Source: Gemmatimonadales bacterium UBA2960
GTDB lineage: Bacteria; Gemmatimonadota; Gemmatimonadetes; Longimicrobiales; Gaopeijiaceae
Direction of reading: 5' to 3'
NCBI GenBank assembly: GCA_002348465.1
Contig: DEBI01000028.1
Coordinates: 1 to 10,039 of the forward strand
DNA: 10,039 nt
Below are positions 1-6,416 of this stretch, one piece after another (the first letter of the stretch is position 1; each line of letters begins with the position of its first letter). The notes below the pieces were generated by a model, which was not told the DNA's origin, searched no databases, and saw only the letters and a program-made list of their open reading frames with translations. The translations under genes and the position numbers were made by a program.

Positions 1-1
1 G

Positions 2-1015
2 ATGGGTAGTGTGCCTAACGTCGGCCTGATGGCGCAAAAAGCTGAAGAGTACGGATCACATGATAAGCCATTTGAGGTGACGTCACCCGGCACCATGAGA
101 GTGGTTGATGGGACGGGAACAGTTCTGTTAGAGCATGAGGTCGGTCAGGGTGATATTTGGCGAGCGTGTCAGACCAAGGATATACCGATCCGCGATTGGG
201 TCGGCTTGGCGGTTCGTCGTGCTCGAGCGAGCGGGGTTCCGGCAGTATTCTGGCTGAATCGCGAGCGAGCTCACGATGCTGAGTTAATCCGAAAGGTTGA
301 GGTCTATCTGGAGGATCATGACACAGAGGGCCTACACATCGAGATCTTGGCACCAGTCGACGCCATGGTGTTCTCGCTCGAGCGTATTCGTCGTGGTGAG
401 GATACGATTTCAGTCACTGGAAATGTTCTTCGCGATTATCTGACCGATCTATTTCCGATTCTTGAACTCGGCACGAGTGCTCGGATGCTTTCAATCGTGC
501 CACTTCTCAATGGTGGCGGACTTTTTGAGACCGGTGCTGGTGGGTCTGCTCCGAAACACGTACAGCAGTTCGAAAAGGAAGGGCATCTGCGATGGGATTC
601 ACTTGGTGAATACATGGCCTTGGCTGCGTCACTGCAACACTTGGGTGAGAACTTTGACAATCCTGGTGCAAGTGTGCTTGGCGATACTCTTGAAACTGCG
701 ACCTCTGACTACCTAAGTAGCGCGAGGTCTCCTTCCCGGAAGGTAAATGAGCTTGATAATAGAGGTAGCACATTCTATCTGACGTTGTACTGGGCTCGGG
801 CACTAGCTGCTCAGGATCTAGACACTGATCTGGCGGAACGATTCTCCTCGGTGGCCGCAGCACTGACTGAGCATGAGACGCAGATTCTCGACGAACTTGA
901 TAGAGCGCAGGGTAGTCCCCAGGATGTCGGAGGGTATTACAGACCTAGTGAAAGTCAGACCACAGCGGCCATGTGCCCGAGTGAGGCGCTCAATAACATC
1001 ATCTCTGGGATCTGA
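2..1015 (+). CDS. icd: Monomeric NADP-dependent isocitrate dehydrogenase, C-terminal part (5' end outside window)
   Basis: Oxidatively decarboxylates isocitrate to 2-oxoglutarate with NADP+ in the cytosolic TCA cycle. The reading frame is already open at the window edge and the first residues (GSVPNVGLMAQKAEEYGSHD) are internal family sequence, so the ATG at 2 is not the true start. Compared from memory with the Azotobacter vinelandii enzyme, the fragment aligns without gaps at an offset of 403 residues. Tyr17 then falls at Tyr420, Arg144/Asp145/Asp149 in LRDYLTD at Arg547/Asp548/Asp552 (substrate and metal), His186 in SAPKHVQQ at His589, Arg197/Asp199 in LRWD at 600/602, and Arg246 in SPSRK at Arg649 (NADP site). 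403 plus 337 gives about 740 residues, the family's usual length. One small oddity is FWLN at residues 83-86 where relatives I recall have FWLD. There is no frameshift. It is separated from pepA by 191 bases, so it is probably not cotranscribed by overlap. The family call is very secure. Confidence 0.97.
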   Translation: MGSVPNVGLMAQKAEEYGSHDKPFEVTSPGTMRVVDGTGTVLLEHEVGQGDIWRACQTKDIPIRDWVGLAVRRARASGVPAVFWLNRERAHDAELIRKVEVYLEDHDTEGLHIEILAPVDAMVFSLERIRRGEDTISVTGNVLRDYLTDLFPILELGTSARMLSIVPLLNGGGLFETGAGGSAPKHVQQFEKEGHLRWDSLGEYMALAASLQHLGENFDNPGASVLGDTLETATSDYLSSARSPSRKVNELDNRGSTFYLTLYWARALAAQDLDTDLAERFSSVAAALTEHETQILDELDRAQGSPQDVGGYYRPSESQTTAAMCPSEALNNIISGI

Positions 1016-1061
1016 TTTTGAAGGGCCTGTCGCTTACACTGGGCATAGAGAAAGATTATCA

Positions 1062-1106
1062 GAGAGTCGATTTCGAAACCCAGAAAGGGATCGGTGAGTG
1101 ACTCTC
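1062..1106. repeat. Inverted repeat with nested palindrome in the icd-pepA gap
   Basis: GAGAGTC (1062-1068) is matched by its reverse complement GACTCTC (1100-1106). Between them lie the perfect 8-base palindrome TTTCGAAA (1071-1078) and a short CCC-agaaa-GGG hairpin (1079-1089). No T-tract follows, so it is not a standard intrinsic terminator. It could be an operator, a weak terminator or chance. The gap also carries TTACACTG twice (1034-1041 and 1108-1115). I saw no convincing -35/-10 pair in 1016-1206. Confidence 0.3.
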
Positions 1107-1194
1107 GTTACACTGCATCCGAACCGATTCAGCTGATCTTTGGAACCTCGATGTGCTGCTCGGTAACTAAGGGTGTTGATCGCCCAAGAATAAA

Positions 1195-1202
1195 GGGGGA
1201 GG
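1195..1202 (+). promoter_or_regulatory. Strong ribosome binding site of pepA
   Basis: GGGGGAGG ends 4 bases before the ATG at 1207. It is the strongest purine-rich site next to a non-overlapping start in the window and fixes the pepA start, since the protein begins with the expected N-terminal region of the family. Confidence 0.75.
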
Positions 1203-1206
1203 TCTG

Positions 1207-2694
1207 ATGGAGTTCGGCTACATCGAAGACCCGCTTGAAGCACGCGGTGCCAATCTGCTAGCGGTCGCCGTGACTGAAGGGGCCGATGTCATTGAAGAGA
1301 TGTCCGACGTCCTTGATCCAGCCCTGATCAGTGCGGTGCGTGCCGTAGTAGCTTCCGGAGATCTCAGGGGCAAGCTATCCGATGAGATCGTGGTCTACGG
1401 GAAAGGTGAAGAGCCGAAGCGTGCAGTTTTGCTTGGAGTTGGGAAGGCGGACGAGTTGACACCAGAGAAGTTACGTCGTTTTGCCGGCCGTGCTGTGCGA
1501 GTGGCTGAGCGCTTACGTATGGAAGAGCTTTTTATTTCTCTAAAGGGTTTTGGCTCAATAGGGGCCCGCGTTGCAGCGCAGTCGGTTGCTGAGGGAGCAG
1601 GAATAGCAGCGTGGAAATTCACAGAACTGCAGGCCGAGGATGAAGATTCTCCTACGTCGCTCGTTGGAGCTGTGAGTCTCGTTGGCGGCGCTCCCGTGGA
1701 GTCTTCGGCTGGAGGCATGGAGGGCGCGGTCATAGCAAGAGCAGTAAATCTCTGTCGATCTCTTCAAGACCGACCCGGGAACGTTGCGACTCCGTCACAC
1801 CTTGCGGACGAGGCCCTTCGGGTGGGCAGAGAGGTGGAACTGGATGTCAGAATCTTCGATGAGGCGGGAATCCGAGAAGAGGGGATGCATGCTCTACTTT
1901 CTGTCACTAGGGGCTCAAAAGAAGAAGCCCGCTTCATCGTGATGGAACACCGAGGTGGTAAAGATGGTGCTGCCCCGCTTGTTCTAGTAGGGAAGGGATT
2001 AACATTTGACTCAGGAGGTATCTCCATAAAGCCCTCCCAGGGAATGGAGGAAATGAAGTACGACATGTCCGGTGGGGCCTCGGTAATCGCTGCTATGCAG
2101 GCTATCGCGGAACTGGAGGTAAAGGAAAATGTCGTGGGTCTAATTCCCGCCTCTGACAACATGCCATCAGGCACTGCGACAAAACCCGGTGATGTCATTT
2201 CTAGTCTCTCTGGAAAGACTATTGAGGTGATCAACACTGATGCCGAAGGGCGTCTTATCCTTGCAGACGCGCTGGCTTGGGGTGCGCGCTTAAGACCGGC
2301 AGCGATGGTTGACTGTGCGACGCTGACAGGCTCGGTGATCATTGCGCTCGGGCATCACGCAGCCGCGGTAATGGGCAATGATAATGGGTTAGTCTCTGAG
2401 CTTAGGGACGCGGGTGATGCCTCAGGTGAGCGCTGTTGGCCACTCCCATTATGGGACGAGTATCGAAAGCAGTTAGACTCGAACTATGCAGATCTTCAGA
2501 ATATCGGCGGCCGCCCGGCTGGTTCAATTACCGCAGGATCCTTCCTTAAGGAGTTTGTTGGTGATGTTCCTTGGGCGCATCTCGATATAGCGGGAACTGC
2601 ATGGGGTGACGGGAAGCTATCGTATCAACGAAAGGGAGGGACAGGCTTCCCAACTAGGCTTCTGATTGAGTGGGTAAGGAGGAGAGCGGGGTGA
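1207..2694 (+). CDS. pepA: Leucyl aminopeptidase, peptidase family M17
   Basis: Cytosolic two-metal aminopeptidase that removes N-terminal residues from peptides, recycling amino acids and cysteinyl-glycine-type dipeptides; some family members (E. coli PepA) also bind DNA in Xer recombination and carAB control, which cannot be inferred here. The 495 residues match the normal length. The N-terminal macro-like domain covers about residues 1-165 and the catalytic domain about 175-495. Metal and catalytic residues are all present: Lys263 and Asp268 in VGKGLTFDSGG, Lys275 in ISIKPS, Asp286 in KYDMSGG, and Asp345, Glu347 and Arg349 in the signature NTDAEGRL. They lie at a constant shift of 7 from the E. 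coli numbers I recall. The ATG at 1207 follows a strong Shine-Dalgarno. The TGA at 2692-2694 overlaps the GTG start of the next gene, suggesting coupled translation with an outer-membrane protein gene. The gene is intact. Confidence 0.97.
   Translation: MEFGYIEDPLEARGANLLAVAVTEGADVIEEMSDVLDPALISAVRAVVASGDLRGKLSDEIVVYGKGEEPKRAVLLGVGKADELTPEKLRRFAGRAVRVAERLRMEELFISLKGFGSIGARVAAQSVAEGAGIAAWKFTELQAEDEDSPTSLVGAVSLVGGAPVESSAGGMEGAVIARAVNLCRSLQDRPGNVATPSHLADEALRVGREVELDVRIFDEAGIREEGMHALLSVTRGSKEEARFIVMEHRGGKDGAAPLVLVGKGLTFDSGGISIKPSQGMEEMKYDMSGGASVIAAMQAIAELEVKENVVGLIPASDNMPSGTATKPGDVISSLSGKTIEVINTDAEGRLILADALAWGARLRPAAMVDCATLTGSVIIALGHHAAAVMGNDNGLVSELRDAGDASGERCWPLPLWDEYRKQLDSNYADLQNIGGRPAGSITAGSFLKEFVGDVPWAHLDIAGTAWGDGKLSYQRKGGTGFPTRLLIEWVRRRAG
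2676..2684 (+). promoter_or_regulatory. Ribosome binding site that sets the start of the outer-membrane protein gene
   Basis: AAGGAGGAG lies inside the last codons of pepA and ends 6 bases before GTG at 2691. It favours that GTG over the in-frame GTG at 2670, which lies upstream of the site. GTG at 2691 also gives a standard signal peptide starting MRCIRVRSFR and a GTGA overlap with the pepA stop. Confidence 0.7.
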
Positions 2695-4571
2695 GATGTA
2701 TCCGCGTCCGGTCTTTTAGGGCCGAGGCGCTGAGCGCACTTGCAGTGGTCGTTTCGGCGATCCCGTTGGGTGCTCAGGAACCTCCGGATACGGTTCTGGT
2801 GGGTGACTCGCTCGCTACGAGTGTTTTGGGAGTGATCGACTCGTCCAGGGTGGCGGATACGCTGATTGTCGAAGATTCTGTTTCGGCCGACACGATATTT
2901 TACAATCTTCCGAGACCGAAGAATTCTGAACCGGCCTCGTTCGCAACAGGTGTCTGGGAATGGGACAGGGCCGATATTATGGCCAACGGAGCGAACAACC
3001 TAGCAGAACTTTTTCACGCGCTGCCTGGAGTCATCGCTCTGCTAGGAGGAGATTACGGGACCCCTTCGTCAGTGACTGCCTTTGGGTTAGGTGGTGGAGG
3101 ATACCGAATCTTACGCGACGGTCTAGAGGTCTACGCAACCGAAGGCAGTGTTCCGAACCTACAGCTTATTGGTTTGGCCGGTATTTCAAGAGTGCGCCTC
3201 GATCGATCGATGGGTCAGATGCTGATTGAGATGTGGTCCCACGAATATGAGGACGGTAGACCTTTTTCAATCATTGAGGCGGGGACAGGAGATCTAGACA
3301 CAAACCTTTTCCGTGGGACTTACGTGGATCCGGTCGCTTTGGGCGGGAGCGTGGCGGTTGGTCTTGAGCGCATGGATACCCGAGGTCGAGGCGGAGAAGG
3401 AACAGAGGCTGGAAATCGCACGGGTAGCTGGGCCCGATATCAGGTTCATGTGGGAGATAGGTTTGGGGTCGCACTCGACTACCGAGGCTTCTCGACCCAG
3501 ACCAAAGTGCCAGAGTACACGCCGGTCACGAAGCGTAGTGATTTCTCGGCTCGGGCGGCCTATCAGCCGGTGGAAGGGCTGACCCTATCGGCCTTCGCCG
3601 GCCGGAGCACGTATGGTATAGACGCCGCCGCCGATTCGTTGCTGATTTTAGACGGTTCACGCTCTCAGCTCGGCGGCTCACTCGGAGTCGAGCGAGGTAT
3701 GTTTTGGCTTCGAAGCTCATACCGAAGCTTCGAAGGGTTACTTCCATCTGGACGGATCGAAGCCCGGTCAGGGTTATCGCATCATCGTTGGGGTGGCCTG
3801 TCTGGCAGTTGGTCATCGAGTAAGTGGAATGACATAGAAGTATCTAGTTTCGGAGCTAGGGCTTGGCTGAAACCGACCACCTTCACGACAATGTTCGCGT
3901 CCTACGAGGACGGAAGATACGGGAGTAGGGTGGGCGTCTTGTCAGGAGGAATTCCTTCTTTAGATCAAAATGGCCTAGTTACGGAAGCAACCGCTTCGAT
4001 TGCGGATCGCACCGGAGGGCGAGCGGGTGTGGTTATTGGCTTAGGCGGTGCAGTCCTAGGAGGCGCTGCCCTATATGGATCCGCCGACCGGGTTCTTCCA
4101 CTTGGGCTAGAGCTCGATGATGGAGCGATAGAGGGAACTGGGTTGGAGCGAAACGGATACGAAGGGATGGTGGTGCTGCCGATATTCGTGCAGGGACTGA
4201 ACTTGGAGGGATCCTATCAGTTCTGGGACGAAGAGGCTCCCTACCAGCCACGTCAGATCTACCGTGGCTCTTTCCAGTTTCACCGAGTATTTCTTGATTC
4301 TGGGAACCTTGAGCTTTGGGCATCCCTCGGTGTTAGGGGGCATGACCCAATGTTGACGTTCGTAAAGGACAATGAGATTGGGGAAGGTAGTTTGGCTCGA
4401 GTGCCGTTTTATCAGAGTTGGTACATGCAGGCTCAGGTTCGCATAGTAACGGTCCGTCTATGGTTCGGGATGGATAACATGACTCTGCGTCGAAATCTCC
4501 AGATGTATCCGGATCGTCTGCTACCGTATGGGAGGTCCTTTTTTGCTCTGCGATGGGACTTGTGGAACTAG
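2691..4571 (+). CDS. Exported outer-membrane beta-barrel protein with TonB plug-like N-terminal domain, substrate unknown
   Basis: With the GTG start at 2691 the product has 626 residues. Residues 1-28 form a signal peptide: a basic start (RCIRVRSFR), a hydrophobic core (ALSALAVVVSAIPLGA) and likely cleavage before Gln29. Residues 30-80 are an acidic, Thr/Ser/Val-rich linker. About 85-185 resembles a TonB-dependent receptor plug: NLAELFHALPGV, then a Gly-rich stretch, RILRDGLEVY, and ISRVRLDRSMG in the place of the usual plug-end segment. About 190-626 shows alternating hydrophobic/polar strands rich in Tyr, Trp and Gly, ending SFFALRWDLWN, like a barrel's last strand and assembly signal. The family role would be uptake or passage of a ligand across the outer membrane, but I see no clear TonB box and the protein is shorter than most such receptors (often 700 or more). 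It could instead be a plug-bearing relative with another role. It overlaps pepA by 4 bases, which hints at, but does not prove, a peptide-related function. Confidence 0.7.
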   Translation: MRCIRVRSFRAEALSALAVVVSAIPLGAQEPPDTVLVGDSLATSVLGVIDSSRVADTLIVEDSVSADTIFYNLPRPKNSEPASFATGVWEWDRADIMANGANNLAELFHALPGVIALLGGDYGTPSSVTAFGLGGGGYRILRDGLEVYATEGSVPNLQLIGLAGISRVRLDRSMGQMLIEMWSHEYEDGRPFSIIEAGTGDLDTNLFRGTYVDPVALGGSVAVGLERMDTRGRGGEGTEAGNRTGSWARYQVHVGDRFGVALDYRGFSTQTKVPEYTPVTKRSDFSARAAYQPVEGLTLSAFAGRSTYGIDAAADSLLILDGSRSQLGGSLGVERGMFWLRSSYRSFEGLLPSGRIEARSGLSHHRWGGLSGSWSSSKWNDIEVSSFGARAWLKPTTFTTMFASYEDGRYGSRVGVLSGGIPSLDQNGLVTEATASIADRTGGRAGVVIGLGGAVLGGAALYGSADRVLPLGLELDDGAIEGTGLERNGYEGMVVLPIFVQGLNLEGSYQFWDEEAPYQPRQIYRGSFQFHRVFLDSGNLELWASLGVRGHDPMLTFVKDNEIGEGSLARVPFYQSWYMQAQVRIVTVRLWFGMDNMTLRRNLQMYPDRLLPYGRSFFALRWDLWN

Positions 4572-4613
4572 TATTAGCACGATGCATCTGACTCAGGGTC
4601 GATTAGCGTACCC

Positions 4614-4625
4614 GTCTCTGGAGAC
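4614..4625 (+). promoter_or_regulatory. Small inverted repeat covering the yicC ribosome binding site
   Basis: GTCTC-TG-GAGAC is a perfect inverted repeat whose right arm contains the only plausible Shine-Dalgarno (GGAGA, 4620-4624) of yicC, 7 bases before its ATG. If it folds on mRNA it would partly hide the site. The stem is short and the loop tight, so its importance is uncertain. The rest of the 60-base gap (4572-4631) holds two further small palindromes (ATGCAT at 4582-4587 and CTGACTCAG at 4588-4596), and I see no terminator T-tract. Confidence 0.3.
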
Positions 4626-4631
4626 CATCCG

Positions 4632-5519
4632 ATGATCAGAAGTATGACTGGGTTTGGCGAAGCCGAACTTGAGATCGAGGCGGGGAGGCTGCGCCTAGAA
4701 GTGAAGACGGTTAACCACCGTTTTCTGAACGCTAATATCAAGACTCCGAGTGGGTTCGATCGGTTTGAGAAAGCTATGATCGATGCCTTGAAGCCGTGGG
4801 TCTCCCGAGGGCATGTCAGCGCTTATCTGTCTCTCGACCGATCTGCCTTCGCTGGTCAGGTTGAACCGGGGATTGATATAGAAAAAGCCAAAGGTTATCA
4901 AACCGCACTTGAGACTTTAAAGCGTGAGCTTGATGTGCCAGGGGAACCGGACCTTGAGATGCTCTCTCGCTTCAGTGACATCTTCCGGGCGCCCGATAGA
5001 AACCAGGCTGTCAGTGTCGAAGAGGATGACCTGTTACGATTGGTCAAGAAGGCTGGCTCGGAAGTGCGAGCTATGCGTGAGGCAGAAGGTCTGAGGCTTG
5101 CCAGTGACCTTGATGACCGACTGCGCGCGATTGAATCTTGGCTTGACGACGTCGAGCAACGAGCGCCTGAAAGACTCAGTGAGCAGCGTAATAAGCTTCG
5201 TCGGGCCGTCCAAGAGCTAAGTGCTCAGGTGGAGGTCGACGAAGATCGACTGGCTCGGGAGATCGCCTACTTGGCAGAGAAGTGGGATATAAACGAGGAA
5301 ATCGTTCGCTTTCGTTCTCACATTGACCTGTTTCGTTCGGCACTCAGCGGCGATGGTTTGGAGCCGGTGGGCAAACGGCTTGGTTTCTTGGTTCAGGAAA
5401 TGCTTCGCGAGGCAAATACCGTTGCCTCTAAGGCGAACGATTCGAAGCTTGCCCAGGCGTCCGTTGCGATTAAGGAAGAGATTGAGCGGATCCGTGAGCA
5501 GGTGGAGAATGTAGAGTGA
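4632..5519 (+). CDS. yicC: YicC/YloC family endoribonuclease
   Basis: Member of the YicC family. The E. coli protein has been reported as an endoribonuclease involved in RNA turnover; in most bacteria the gene sits beside gmk. The 295 residues are the usual length. The N-terminal YicC-like domain starts with the hallmark MIRSMTGFGEAE and contains VNHRFL (27-32). The central part (about 140-210) has a predicted long helical, charged segment with REAEGLRL (149-156). The C-terminal DUF1732 domain contains DINEEIVRFRSH (219-230), GKRLGFLVQEMLREANT (247-263) and SKA, and closes with IREQVENVE, all family signatures. ATG at 4632 gives exactly the family N-terminus. The TGA at 5517-5519 overlaps the GTG of gmk. 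It is the first gene of the compact unit that runs to the uracil-DNA glycosylase. A promoter was not evident in the 60 bases upstream. Confidence 0.95.
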   Translation: MIRSMTGFGEAELEIEAGRLRLEVKTVNHRFLNANIKTPSGFDRFEKAMIDALKPWVSRGHVSAYLSLDRSAFAGQVEPGIDIEKAKGYQTALETLKRELDVPGEPDLEMLSRFSDIFRAPDRNQAVSVEEDDLLRLVKKAGSEVRAMREAEGLRLASDLDDRLRAIESWLDDVEQRAPERLSEQRNKLRRAVQELSAQVEVDEDRLAREIAYLAEKWDINEEIVRFRSHIDLFRSALSGDGLEPVGKRLGFLVQEMLREANTVASKANDSKLAQASVAIKEEIERIREQVENVE

Positions 5520-6172
5520 GCGATCGTGCAGCGCCGGTAGTGCTGGTCGCTCCTTCCGGAACTGGAAAGACGACGCTGGCCAGCCGGTTGATTGATGGAT
5601 CAGGACCATACGTCTTCTCTGTGTCTGCGACCACGAGAGAGCCGCGAGAAGGTGAGCGAGACGGTATTGATTATCACTTCCTTCAGCCTCAAGAGTTTGG
5701 CGATCGGGTTCACGAGGGCTGGTTTGCCGAGTGGGCACTTGTGCACGATCACATGTACGGTACGCCACGTTCAGAACTGGATGCGGCCTCGGCCCGAGGA
5801 GAACATGTCGTGATGGACATTGATGTTCAGGGGGCGAGTCAGATTCGGGCTTCAGTCCCTCAGGCAAAGCTGATCTTCGTGCTGCCGCCATCTGTCGATA
5901 TAATGTTAGCCCGTCTCATTGAGCGGGGGACGGAGGAGCCCGAGAGTATTGCTAGAAGACTCGAGTCCGCCGTTGTGGAGCTTCAAGCGGTTCCCGACTT
6001 CGACTACGTTGTCGTCAACGATGATTTGGACGAGTGTGTTTCGAAGATCCGGAACATCGTAGAAGGGCAAGAGCCACCAGTTTTTCATGAGCAGGACGCT
6101 GAACAGATGCGCCGAGAGATCGTGGAGCTATTGGAAGGCTATTACAATGTGTATCGGCAGGATTCAGAATAG
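5516..6172 (+). CDS. gmk: Guanylate kinase (GMP kinase)
   Basis: Phosphorylates GMP to GDP with ATP, an essential cytosolic step in GTP and dGTP supply. The 218 residues are slightly longer than the usual 200-207, the excess lying in the C-terminal tail. The P-loop is APSGTGKTT at 12-20 (Ala at the first position, as in E. coli). GMP-binding residues are seen in SATTREPREGE (37-47: Ser37, Arg41, Arg44), DYHF (52-55, Tyr53), Glu72 and YGTP (81-84). MDIDVQGA (100-107) carries Asp101 and the lid is RLIERGTEEPESIARRLE (133-150). The start GTG at 5516 lies in a GTGA overlap with the yicC stop, preceded by GGTGGAG at 5501-5507 with an 8-base spacer, so translation is probably coupled. rpoZ follows after 10 bases, the common gmk-rpoZ order. 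Confidence 0.97.
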   Translation: MSDRAAPVVLVAPSGTGKTTLASRLIDGSGPYVFSVSATTREPREGERDGIDYHFLQPQEFGDRVHEGWFAEWALVHDHMYGTPRSELDAASARGEHVVMDIDVQGASQIRASVPQAKLIFVLPPSVDIMLARLIERGTEEPESIARRLESAVVELQAVPDFDYVVVNDDLDECVSKIRNIVEGQEPPVFHEQDAEQMRREIVELLEGYYNVYRQDSE

Positions 6173-6182
6173 GACGGAATTT

Positions 6183-6401
6183 ATGCGTGTTTTTACTCCA
6201 GACGAGGTAGCTACCGGCACCGATAGCAAGTATCTGGGCGTACTTGTCGCGGCCAAATACACTCGTGAACTCAACTCGCTGCCGAGGGAAGCTATGCCTC
6301 TCGGTGAGGACAAAAAACTGACAACCCGATCGCTGGAGGCATTGACCTCTGGTCAGATTGAGTTTCGTCTCGTCAAGCGTCGGCGCCGCGAAGAGATCTG
6401 A
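6183..6401 (+). CDS. rpoZ: DNA-directed RNA polymerase omega subunit
   Basis: Small subunit that helps fold and hold beta-prime in RNA polymerase and, in many bacteria, contributes to a ppGpp site. The product is only 72 residues, near the short end for the family. Key features are the conserved helix KYLGVLVAAKYTREL (16-30), which matches the LVLVAAKRARQL-type core of omega, and KKLTTRSLEALTSGQIEF (44-61), the second conserved block. The C-terminus is strongly basic (KRRRREE, 65-71). The frame is open upstream inside gmk, but ATG at 6183 is chosen because it gives the family N-terminus and follows the gmk stop by 10 bases. Its ribosome binding site is weak (GGACGG at 6172-6177). Identity rests on the core helix plus position between gmk and coaBC, an order known from many phyla. 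Confidence 0.92.
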   Translation: MRVFTPDEVATGTDSKYLGVLVAAKYTRELNSLPREAMPLGEDKKLTTRSLEALTSGQIEFRLVKRRRREEI

Positions 6402-6416
6402 CGGCGGGCCTTAACG

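Noticed and set aside
1764..2342. A 192-codon open frame on the minus strand inside pepA
   Set aside because: Ser/Pro/Ala-rich translation opposite the catalytic domain of pepA; explained by codon bias of the true gene.
2670..2690. GTG at 2670 as the start of the outer-membrane protein
   Set aside because: It lies upstream of the clear AAGGAGGAG site and would add seven acidic/polar residues before the signal peptide; GTG at 2691 explains both.
5217..5891. A 224-codon open frame on the minus strand across the yicC-gmk junction
   Set aside because: It lies wholly over two well-identified genes, shows no recognisable motif and has the Arg/Pro/Ser-rich make-up of an antisense shadow.
6087..6182. 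Upstream extension of rpoZ inside gmk
   Set aside because: The open frame continues upstream, but those codons overlap the gmk C-terminus and do not resemble omega; ATG at 6183 fits the family.
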